A stretch of 64,000 bases of DNA, from positions 1-64,000 of the forward strand of contig NZ_QZMN01000013.1 of assembly GCF_003702705.1 (NCBI RefSeq). Reading direction: 5' to 3'. Shown one piece after another: positions 35,000-43,600 of this stretch. The notes beneath the pieces are model-generated. The model searched no databases and was not told the DNA's origin. It saw only the letters and a program-made list of their open reading frames with translations. Numbering within the stretch: the first letter of the stretch is position 1; each line of letters starts with the position of its first letter. Source of the stretch: Ornithinimicrobium cerasi (GTDB taxonomy: Bacteria > Actinomycetota > Actinomycetes > Actinomycetales > Dermatophilaceae). Made by a program: the position numbers and the translations under genes.

Positions 35000-36961
35000 T
35001 CAGCTGGTCCAGGCCCGCCACAGGGCGGCGTACTCGCCGTCCTGCTCCATGAGCTCGTCGTGGCTGCCCAGCTCGACGATGCGACCCTCCTGCACGACCG
35101 CGATCCGGTCGGCGTCGTGGGCGGTGTGCAGCCGGTGGGCGATCGCGACGACGGTCCGCCCGGTGAGCAGCGCGCTCATCGTCCCCTCCAGGTGCCGGGC
35201 CGTCCGCGGGTCGATCAGCGAGGTGGCCTCGTCCAGGACCAGGGTGTGCGGGTCGGCGAGGATCAGCCGGGCCAGCGCCACCTGCTGGGCCTGCGCCGGC
35301 GTGAGCGCCTGGTGGCCCGAGCCCAGCACGGTGTCCAGCCCCTGGGGCAGGGCCCGCACCCAGCCGGCGGCGTCCACGGTGGCGAGGGCACGCCATACCT
35401 CCTCGTCGGAGGAGCCGTCCCGGGCCAGCACGACGTTGTCGCGCACCGAGCCGCGGAAGACGTGGTGCTCCTGGGTGACGAGGGCGACCTCGCGACGCAG
35501 CAGGTCCAGCGGCAGCTCGACCAGCTCGACCCCACCGACCGTCGCCGAGCCCGAGCGGGGCCCGTGGATGCCGGACAGGAGCCGGCCGAGGGTGGACTTG
35601 CCGGATCCCGAGGGCCCGACGATCGCCAGCCGCTCCCCCTGCGCCAGCTCGAGGTCGACCCCGTGCAGGACGTCCTGACCCTCGCGGTAGGCGTAGCGCA
35701 GGTCCCGACCGGCCAGCTCGCTCCCGACCGGCCTGGCCGCGCCGGCGGTCCGGTCGGGCGGGACCTCGGCGATCCCGAGGAGGCGCGTCGTCGACGCCAC
35801 CCCCACCTGCAGCTGGTCCACTGTGCCGACGAGGCGGTCGAAGGGGCCGTAGAAGGTCTCGATGTAGAGCATCGCGGCGGTGATCTGGCCGAGCGTCACC
35901 GCGTCCTGGGCGTAGAGGACGGCACCGACCACCAGGGTGATGACCCGCGGCAGCGAGAACGCCATGTCCATCACCGCGAAGAGGATGTTGCGCAGGGTCA
36001 GGCCGTAGCGCTCGGCCTGCGCGCTCACCTCGACGTCCTCGAGCGAGGCGCGCCGGCGCTCCTCCTGCAGCCCGAAGGCCTCCACGGTGCGGGACCCCTC
36101 GACGGTCTCGGTCAACGACGTGTTGATGAGCGAGTAGGTCGCACCCTCCAGCAGGTAGGCGGCCGGGGCGTGCTGCAGGTAGCGACGCACCTGCCACAGC
36201 GACAGCGACGCCGTGACCAGCGTCGGCACGGCGAGGGCCCAGGAGTTGAGCACCATCGCCACGACGGTGAGCAGCACCGTCACCACCCCGATGATGAACT
36301 CGGGCAGCGCCCACCGGACGGCCGAGCTCATCGACCCGACGTCCCGCGTCACCCGCGTCACCAGGTCTCCGGTGCTGGCGGACTCCACCTTGCCCAGGGG
36401 GAGCCGCAGCACGGCCCGGATGACGTGCTCGCGCGCCTCCGCGAGCACGTCCTGCCCGAGCACCGACGCCAGCCACTTGGCGGTGAAGGTGAGCACGGCC
36501 TGCGCGACGAGGATCCCCACGACCACCAGCGCGAGGTCGGTGACGACACCGGGCGCCGGACCGCCCTGGGCGGCGACGACGCGGTCCACGAGCCGGCCCA
36601 GGAGGAAGGGCACGGCCAGGCCGGCCGCGGCAGCCAGGGCGTTCGCGAGGGTCACCAGGGTGACGAGCCAGGCACGGCGGCGCAGCAGGTCGCGCAGGTA
36701 GTCCACGACGGTGCGCGGCGCCGCGACGGGCAGGCCCCGCACCGGCGTCCGGCTCTGCAGGAGGTTGGCTCGGGCCCGCTCCCGGCGCAGCCGGTGCCGC
36801 TGCCACAGGAGCCGGTGCCGCTCCCGCAGGCTGACCGTGCCGCGGGGAGGAGGACGCAGGTCCGGGGGCACGGCGGGGGCCCGCTCGCCCGCCTCGCGCC
36901 AGGTGCGTGCCGACTCGGCGGCGCGCACGGGGTCGGCGCCCAGGTGCGTGTCCAGGCTCAT
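35000..36961 (-). CDS. ABC exporter half-transporter, subunit 2
   Basis: 653 residues: a long basic N-terminal extension (about 95 residues), six TM segments (100-385) and one nucleotide-binding domain. Walker A is intact (GPSGSGKST), Walker B is intact (LVLDEATSLID) and the switch His is in AIAHRL. The signature, however, reads LTPAQAQQ instead of LSGGQ. The ATG overlaps the stop of the upstream half-transporter by four bases. The partner has the reverse pattern, so the heterodimer should have one working composite ATP site made from this subunit's Walker motifs and the partner's signature. Drug or lipid export is likely; the substrate is unknown. Confidence 0.92.
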   Translation of the reverse strand: MSLDTHLGADPVRAAESARTWREAGERAPAVPPDLRPPPRGTVSLRERHRLLWQRHRLRRERARANLLQSRTPVRGLPVAAPRTVVDYLRDLLRRRAWLVTLVTLANALAAAAGLAVPFLLGRLVDRVVAAQGGPAPGVVTDLALVVVGILVAQAVLTFTAKWLASVLGQDVLAEAREHVIRAVLRLPLGKVESASTGDLVTRVTRDVGSMSSAVRWALPEFIIGVVTVLLTVVAMVLNSWALAVPTLVTASLSLWQVRRYLQHAPAAYLLEGATYSLINTSLTETVEGSRTVEAFGLQEERRRASLEDVEVSAQAERYGLTLRNILFAVMDMAFSLPRVITLVVGAVLYAQDAVTLGQITAAMLYIETFYGPFDRLVGTVDQLQVGVASTTRLLGIAEVPPDRTAGAARPVGSELAGRDLRYAYREGQDVLHGVDLELAQGERLAIVGPSGSGKSTLGRLLSGIHGPRSGSATVGGVELVELPLDLLRREVALVTQEHHVFRGSVRDNVVLARDGSSDEEVWRALATVDAAGWVRALPQGLDTVLGSGHQALTPAQAQQVALARLILADPHTLVLDEATSLIDPRTARHLEGTMSALLTGRTVVAIAHRLHTAHDADRIAVVQEGRIVELGSHDELMEQDGEYAALWRAWTS

Positions 36962-39000
36962 CGGTGGGTCACCTCCTCGGGGTGGTGCTCGGGTATGACG
37001 TGGGGCTGGTCGGTCGGGGCAGGCACCTCCCACGTGTCGGGTCCGCCGTGCACCGGGAGCCTCGGGGCTGCTGGCGCAGCCCCCGCCACCTCGGTCGTCG
37101 TCCCGACGGGCGGTGCGGAGGTCGTCCCCGCCTCCGCCGGAACGGCTGCGTCGGTGTCGCCGCCGCGGAGCACGGTGCGGCGGTAGCCCTCGTGCGTGGC
37201 CACGAGCTCGTCGTGGGTGCCGACCGCCACGACGCGGCCGTCCTCGAGCAGCACCACCTCGTCGGCGTGGTGCAAGAGGAGGGGTGAGGCGGTCATCACG
37301 ACGGTGGTCCGACCCTGCCGGTGCTCCGGGAGCCGCTCGGCGATCCGGGCCTCGGTGTGGGCGTCCACCGCGGAGGTGGGCTCGACCAGCACCAGGACGG
37401 GGGCGTCCGCGGCGAGGGCCCGGGTGAGGACCAGCCGCTGGCGCTGACCCCCCGACAGCCCCCGGCCGCGCTCGTCGAGCAAGCCCTGCCACCCGCCGGG
37501 CACGATGTCGAAGACGTCCTCCGCCGCGGCCGCGTGCAGTGCCGACTCGGCCTGCTCCCGGGTCAGCCGACGGTGCGGGTCGACCGCGTCCTGCAGCGTG
37601 CCGGCGAACACGTGCGCGCCGGTGTCGCTGACGAGGACGGTCCGCCGCACCGCCTCGAGCGGGACGTCGGCGAGGTCGACGCCCCCGAGACGCACGCCCC
37701 ACGGCCGGGAGGCGCGCTCCTCGTCCCGGGCGGCCAGCCGGGCCCGGGCCAGCTCGCGCTCCCGGCGGGCCCGCCTGGCCGCCCGCCCGGACGCCTCGTC
37801 GTCCTCCTCCGCGGAGAGGGTGTCGCTCCCGGGGAGGTAGCGTCCGAGCCGGTCGGCGAGGGCCGCGGAGTCGTCGGGGAGCGCGCTGACCACCATGGTC
37901 AGCCGGCCCGGCCGCACGCTCAGCCCGCTCTCCTCGTCCACCAGGTCGTCGGCCGGGTCGAGCGCCGACGGGGGGCGTGCCGGCCACGGGTCCGGCGTGC
38001 CGAGCACGCCGATGGTCTTGCGGGCGGCGACGAAGGAGCGGGTGATCTGCTGGGCCGCCTCGAAGACCACCCTGATGGGCTGCACGAGGAAGAGCGCGTA
38101 GCCGAGGAAGGTCACCAGCTGGCCGATCTGCAGCTCCCCGCGTCCGACGGCGCGCACGCCGAGCACCATGAGCGCGACGACGAACAGGCCCGAGAGGAGC
38201 ACGCCGACCGCCTCGACGAAGGCTGCCCACCCACCCGCCTGGACCCCGGCGCGGCGCACCCGCTGACTCTGCGCGGCGTAGTTGTCGCCGAAGATCCGCT
38301 CCCCGCCGATACCGCGGAGGATCCGCAGCCCGGCGACGATGTCGGTCGCCATCGAGGTGAGCTCGGAGTCCCGCGAGCGCTCGCGCGTCTGGGCGGCCGA
38401 CAGGGGTCGCAGGAGCACCGTCGAGACCAGCACGAGCAGGGGCGCGACCAGGAGGACGACCAGCCCGAGCGGGACCGAGATGTTCAGCACGATCAGGGCC
38501 ACCACGGCATACGCGATGACGTTGCCGACGAGGCGCGAGACGATCTCGACGAAGTGGCCGAACTGCTCCCCGTCGCTGCCGTTGACCGACAGGACCTCGC
38601 CGGTCGGTGCCCGGCGGGTGAGGACGTGGCCCATCCGGGTCGTCTTGTTGGTGACCAGGCCGGTCTGGCCGTAGGACGCGACGAGCCAGGAGCGCACGAC
38701 CACGGTGTGGTAGAAGACGCCGCTGCTCGCCCCGACCAGGGTGATGCCCAGCAGCACGAGGCACCACAGCAGGGTCCGGTCGACGTCGCCGGCCACGATG
38801 CCCTCGTCGATCGCCCGGCCGAAGACCCACGGGGTGAGCGCGGTGGGCAGCATCCAGACCAGGCTGCAGAGGCAGGCCGCCAGCATGAGGTCGGTCTGCT
38901 GCCGCAGGAGCCACCACAGGTAGCGGCCCGGGCTGCGGGTGTCGGGCGTGGCGGACGAGCCTGGCGTCCAGGCAGTCACGTTCGGGGGAAAGTCGCGCAT
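36958..39000 (-). CDS. ABC exporter half-transporter, subunit 1 (degenerate ATPase)
   Basis: 680 residues with six TM segments (about 25-310) and one nucleotide-binding domain. The signature LSGGQRQR is perfect, but the Walker A region reads VVSALPDDSAALADRL without the GKS/T, the Walker B Asp is Val (VLVLVEPTS) and the switch His is gone (VMTASPLLL). Residues about 430-470 are a charged insertion (RAARRARRERELARARL). A 75-residue Pro/Thr/Ala tail ends the protein. The ATG at 39000 has GGAG seven bases before it. Divergence from other half-transporters is complementary to subunit 2. A LysR regulator gene lies immediately upstream in the same direction. Confidence 0.92.
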   Translation of the reverse strand: MRDFPPNVTAWTPGSSATPDTRSPGRYLWWLLRQQTDLMLAACLCSLVWMLPTALTPWVFGRAIDEGIVAGDVDRTLLWCLVLLGITLVGASSGVFYHTVVVRSWLVASYGQTGLVTNKTTRMGHVLTRRAPTGEVLSVNGSDGEQFGHFVEIVSRLVGNVIAYAVVALIVLNISVPLGLVVLLVAPLLVLVSTVLLRPLSAAQTRERSRDSELTSMATDIVAGLRILRGIGGERIFGDNYAAQSQRVRRAGVQAGGWAAFVEAVGVLLSGLFVVALMVLGVRAVGRGELQIGQLVTFLGYALFLVQPIRVVFEAAQQITRSFVAARKTIGVLGTPDPWPARPPSALDPADDLVDEESGLSVRPGRLTMVVSALPDDSAALADRLGRYLPGSDTLSAEEDDEASGRAARRARRERELARARLAARDEERASRPWGVRLGGVDLADVPLEAVRRTVLVSDTGAHVFAGTLQDAVDPHRRLTREQAESALHAAAAEDVFDIVPGGWQGLLDERGRGLSGGQRQRLVLTRALAADAPVLVLVEPTSAVDAHTEARIAERLPEHRQGRTTVVMTASPLLLHHADEVVLLEDGRVVAVGTHDELVATHEGYRRTVLRGGDTDAAVPAEAGTTSAPPVGTTTEVAGAAPAAPRLPVHGGPDTWEVPAPTDQPHVIPEHHPEEVTHR

Positions 39001-39076
39001 GGCGTGCTCCAGCGTAGGCGTGAGCACCGACGCACCTCCACGGGTTATTCGACGGGGACGCGCCGGGGCCGCGACC

Positions 39077-39994
39077 TCAGCCGTCGGGCAGCGACTCCTG
39101 CTCCCGCCACACCTCCCGCATGGCGGACAGCGCGACCGCCACCGCCGGGCGCCGGGCGCTGTCCTCCCGGTGCACCGCGTGGATCCGACGGGTCGGCGCC
39201 TCGGCCAACGGCAGGCCCACGAGCCCCTCCGGCAACGACTCCCGCCCCAGCCGGGGCAGCAGGCACAGCCCGAACCCCTGGGACACGAGGGCCAGCCGGG
39301 GCGCCGAGGACTCGACGGTCGCGCCGATCCGGTGCTCCAGCCCGCGCGCCGTGAGCGCACCGCGCAGCCAGTCGCTGTAGACGCCCGGGGAGTCGTCCAC
39401 CCACACATGGTCCCGGAGGTCGTCCAGGTCCACCCCGTCCGGCCCGGCCCTCAACCGGGAGGACCCGGGGGCGATGAGGTCCACCGGGTCCAGACCCAGC
39501 AGGTGGGCCTGCACCCCGCCGCCGACCACGACCTCGCGGTCGGTCCAGTCGTGCACGACGGCGATGTCGACCTCACCCCGTCGCAGCGCGTGCATGGACG
39601 CCTCGGGCGACATCTCGTGGACGGTGAGCTCGAGGTCCGGGTGGCGCGCGGCGAGCAGCCCGACCGCAGGGACGACCAGGCCGAGCAGCGCCGTGGGGAA
39701 GCCGGCCAGCACGAGAGGGCCGGCCACCTCCTCCCGGAGCGCCTCGAGGCGGGCGCGCGTCCGCTCGTCGAGGCCCTGCAGCTCCCGGGCCGCGTCGACG
39801 AGCACGGCGGCGGCGTCCGTGGGGACGAGCCGTCGACCCCGGCGGACCATCACCGGATGACCCACGGCCCGGTGCAGCCGCCCCAGCTGCTGGCTGACGG
39901 CCGACGGCGTCACCCGCAGCCGGTCCGCGGCGGCCTGCACCGTCCCCTCCTCCACGACGGCCTGCAGAGTCATCAGCTGCTCCGGACTAAACAT
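39077..39994 (-). CDS. LysR-family transcriptional regulator
   Basis: 305 residues. Winged helix-turn-helix at 1-60 (LMTLQAVVEEGTVQAAADRLRVTPSAVSQQLGRLH) followed by the two-lobed co-inducer domain (about 90-295). Start is ATG 39994, with AAGGA seven bases upstream; an upstream in-frame ATG at 40012 lacks this. It reads towards the ABC exporter genes, 76 bases away, and may control them. Its own upstream region contains GTTCA and TGAAC, 21 bases apart, a candidate binding site. Confidence 0.93.
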   Translation of the reverse strand: MFSPEQLMTLQAVVEEGTVQAAADRLRVTPSAVSQQLGRLHRAVGHPVMVRRGRRLVPTDAAAVLVDAARELQGLDERTRARLEALREEVAGPLVLAGFPTALLGLVVPAVGLLAARHPDLELTVHEMSPEASMHALRRGEVDIAVVHDWTDREVVVGGGVQAHLLGLDPVDLIAPGSSRLRAGPDGVDLDDLRDHVWVDDSPGVYSDWLRGALTARGLEHRIGATVESSAPRLALVSQGFGLCLLPRLGRESLPEGLVGLPLAEAPTRRIHAVHREDSARRPAVAVALSAMREVWREQESLPDG

Positions 39995-40112
39995 GTAGTC
40001 ATCCTTACACATACCCGGTAGTTCAGGTGACTTGTGCTAATCAGATGAACCTGCAAATGTTGTTCACGGTGGTCGTCCGGCCACCACCCGCACCGTTTCC
40101 CCGGAGGCCCCC
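39995..40112. promoter_or_regulatory. Regulatory gap between LysR gene and small membrane gene
   Basis: 118 bases, AT-rich for this genome. An interrupted inverted repeat GTTCA (40021-40025) and TGAAC (40047-40051) lies near the middle, and TAATCA and TGTTGTTCAC words are nearby. LysR proteins typically bind such sites between divergent genes. The inverted repeat is seen; the binding is inferred. Confidence 0.4.
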
Positions 40113-40289
40113 GTGCCCGAGCTGGTCCTGCTCCTCACCCTGTCCGTCATCGCGCTGTTCCTCCTGGGCCGGGCCGTCGGCTCCCGCGGCGCCACCCCCT
40201 CCGGGCTGGCCCGGACTGTCGGCCGCGGCGGCCGTGCGCTGGCCAGCGTCGGCGAGAGCTACCGTCCGGTCGAGCACCTCCGCCACTGA
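40113..40289 (+). CDS. Small single-TM membrane protein
   Basis: 58 residues starting at GTG with GGAGG six bases upstream. A hydrophobic helix ELVLLLTLSVIALFLLG begins at residue 3, followed by a Gly/Arg-rich cytoplasmic tail ending EHLRH. It is below common length cut-offs but has an excellent ribosome binding site and actinobacterial codon use. It is divergent from the LysR gene and may be its target. No family is recognised. Confidence 0.6.
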   Translation: MPELVLLLTLSVIALFLLGRAVGSRGATPSGLARTVGRGGRALASVGESYRPVEHLRH

Positions 40290-40374
40290 GCCTCGCGACC
40301 GCGGCCCAGCCGCGGTCCCGGCCGTCCTGGGGGATGACAGAATGGGCGAAGACACCCCGACCCCTGGAGGACTC

Positions 40375-40575
40375 GTGAGCACTCGGCAGGACCTCGCCTG
40401 GTGGCAGAAGCCGCTCGTCGCGCTGAAGCTGTGGCGTCCGACCTACCGGACCCTGCACCACGAGGTGCGTGACATGGAGCGGCCCGCCGTGCCGCAGGTG
40501 ACCGGCGCCTACGGCAACCGGGTGGACCTGGGCAAGCGGCGTCGTCTGGTCCCGCAGTCCGGCGACCGGGACTGA
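40375..40575 (+). CDS. Small basic hypothetical protein
   Basis: 66 residues (STRQDLAWWQKPLVALKLW onward), basic and soluble, starting at GTG with GGAGG five bases before it. Conserved-looking Trp-rich N-terminus, then RDMERPAVPQVTGAYGNRVDLGKRRRLVPQ. No family is recognised. GATGACAGAAT upstream may hold a -10 element. An earlier in-frame ATG at 40342 is less likely because it lacks a binding site. Confidence 0.65.
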   Translation: MSTRQDLAWWQKPLVALKLWRPTYRTLHHEVRDMERPAVPQVTGAYGNRVDLGKRRRLVPQSGDRD

Positions 40576-40616
40576 TCTGCACGACGTCTGTCGGTGCCGG
40601 GTGGCACAGTGAGCGC

Positions 40617-43600
40617 GTGACCACCCAGCACCTGGACCACGCAGCGGTCCTCGACCGCTTCTCCCCCGCCACGCGGGCGTGGTTCACGGCGTCCTTCCCC
40701 GGTCCCACCGCCGCCCAGACCGGCGCCTGGGACGCGATCAGCCGCGGGGAGCACACCCTGGTCGTCGCCCCCACCGGCTCGGGAAAGACACTGTCCGCCT
40801 TCCTCTGGGCCATCGACCGCATCGTCACCTCGCCGCCCCCGACGCCACGGTCCGCGGAGCGGGCGCGCGCCCGCCGGTCCACGCCAGCACCGGCGGCCGA
40901 CCGGGGCGCGGCCGAGGTCGAGAGAGGTCGCTGCCGCGTCCTCTACGTCTCCCCGCTCAAGGCGCTCGCCGTCGACGTCGAGCGCAACCTCCGCTCACCG
41001 CTGGTGGGCATCGGCCACGCCGCCACCCGACTCGGTATGCCGTCCCCCGCCGTCTCCGTGGCCGTCCGCTCCGGCGACACTCCCGCCGCGGAGCGCCGGA
41101 CCTTCGCGCGGGAGGGGGCGGAGATCCTCATCACCACCCCGGAGTCGCTGTTCCTCCTGCTCACCTCCCAGGCCCGGGCCGCGCTGAGCGGCGTGGAGTC
41201 CGTCATCGTGGACGAGGTGCACGCGGTGGCGGGCACCAAGCGGGGGGCGCACCTGGCGATCACCCTCGACCGTCTGGACGCACTCCTCGAACGCCCCGCC
41301 CAGCGCATCGGCCTGTCGGCCACGGTCCGTCCGGTGCAGGAGGTGGCGCGCTACCTCGCGGGCGGGCGCCCCGTCACCACCGTCCAGCCCCCCTCCACCA
41401 AGCGGTGGGACCTGCAGGTGGTCGTGCCGGTGCCGGACATGGCCGACCCGGGGGCGACCGAGCAGGCCGACGTCCCGGCCGCCCCACCCGCCCGCCGGAC
41501 GACAGCTCAGGACCGCGTCGAGCATCCGGACGACTGGGCGACCGGCCCGGGCCCCCAGCTCCCCGACCTCGACGACGACGGCCAGGTCGCCGAGGACGTG
41601 TGGGCGCCCTCGCAGGACCCTGCGGAGCGCGCCTCCATCTGGCCCCACGTCGAACGGCGGGTCACCGACCTCATCGCCGGGCACACCTCCACCCTCGTGT
41701 TCACCAACTCGCGCCGGGTCGCCGAGCGCTTCACCGCCCGGCTCAACGAGGACTGGGAGGAGCGCCAGGAGACGCCCGACGGCACCGGGGACGGGCCGGA
41801 AGGTCCGGCGCAGGGGCGCCGCGCACGGCATACCCCCGCCGCCCCCACGCAGGTGATGGCGCAGTCCGGAGCCAGCCGGGGCGCCGCACCGGCCCTCGCC
41901 CGCGCCCACCACGGCTCCGTGAGCAAGGAGCAGCGCGCCATCATCGAGGACGCCCTCAAGACCGGCCAGCTGCCCGCGGTCGTCGCCACGAGCAGCCTGG
42001 AGCTCGGCATCGACATGGGGGCCGTCGACCTGGTGGTCCAGGTCGCGAGCCCGCCGAGCGTGGCCTCCGGTCTGCAGCGGGTGGGCCGGGCGGGACACCA
42101 GGTGGGGGCGGTGAGCGAGGGCGTGTTCTTCCCGACGCACCGCGCCGACCTCGTCCAGACCGCGGTCGTCGTCGAGCGGATGCGCGCCGGGATGATCGAG
42201 CAGCTCCACGTCCTCGCCAACCCGCTCGACGTGCTCGCCCAGCAGGTCGTGGCGATGGTGGCGATGGACGACTGGTCGGTCGCCGAGCTCTTCGACCTCG
42301 TGCGCCGCGCCGCCTCCTTCGCCGCGCTGCCGAGGGCGCTCTTCGAGGCCGTGCTCGACATGCTGGCGGGCCGCTACCCGGGCGAGGACTTCGCCGACCT
42401 GCGACCGCGCGTGGAGTGGGACCGGGTCACCGACACCCTCACCGCGCGGCGCGGCGCCCAGCTGCTGGCCGTCACCTCCGGCGGCACGATCCCGGACCGC
42501 GGCCTCTACGCCGTCATGCTGGCCACCGGCGAAGGCCCGGGCCGTCGGGTGGGCGAGCTCGACGAGGAGATGGTCTACGAGTCCCGCGTCGGTGACGTCT
42601 TCACGCTGGGCACGACGAGCTGGCGCATCGAGGACATCACCCACGACCAGGTGCTCGTCACCCCCGCGCCGGGGCAGATCGGGCGGCTGCCCTTCTGGAA
42701 GGGCGAGGCGCAGGGCCGTCCGGCGGAGCTGGGGGCCGCCGTGGGCGCCTTCGTGCGCAGGGTCGCGGGTATGCCGCGCACCGCCGCCCTGGAGGAGCTC
42801 GCCGGGCACGGCCTCGACCCGTGGGCGGCCGACAACCTCGTCACCTACCTCGACGACCAGCGGCAGGCCACCTCGCACCTGCCCGACGACCGCACCGTCG
42901 TCGTGGAGCGGTTCCGGGACGAGATCGGCGACTGGCGCGTGGTCGTCCACTCGCCGTGGGGCCGTCCGGTGCACGGACCCTGGGCGCTGTGCCTGGCTGC
43001 CCGGATGCGCGAGCGCTACGGCACCGACGTGCAGGCGCTCGCGGCCGACGACGGCATCGTGCTGCGCCTGCCCGACCTCGGGGGGTGGGACGAGTCCGGG
43101 TCCCGGACCGACTCCCGCGAGGAGCAGGCGCGGCTGGACGCCGAGATCGCCGAGCTGCTCACCCTCGACCCGGAGGAGGTCGCCGACCTCGTCACGCAGG
43201 AGATCGGCGGCTCGGCGCTCTTCGCCTCGAGGTTCCGCGAGTGCGCGGCCCGGGCTCTGCTGCTGCCGCGCCGCAACCCCGGCCGACGCCAGCCCCTGTG
43301 GCAGCAGCGGCAGCGGTCGGCGCAGCTGCTCGAGGTTGCCGCCCGCTACCCCACCTTCCCGATCGTCCTCGAGGCGGTCCGCGAGTGCGTCCAGGACGTC
43401 TTCGACGTCAGCGCGCTCGTGGACCTCATGCGACGCGTCGCGAGCCGGGAGGTCCGGGTCGTGCCGGTGGCGAGCACCGCGCCGTCACCCTTCGCCCGGT
43501 CCCTGCTCATGGGCTACATCGCCCAGTACCTCTACGAGGGTGACTCACCCCTGGCCGAGCGCCGCGCAGCCGCGCTCTCCCTCGACCCCGCCCTGCTGGC

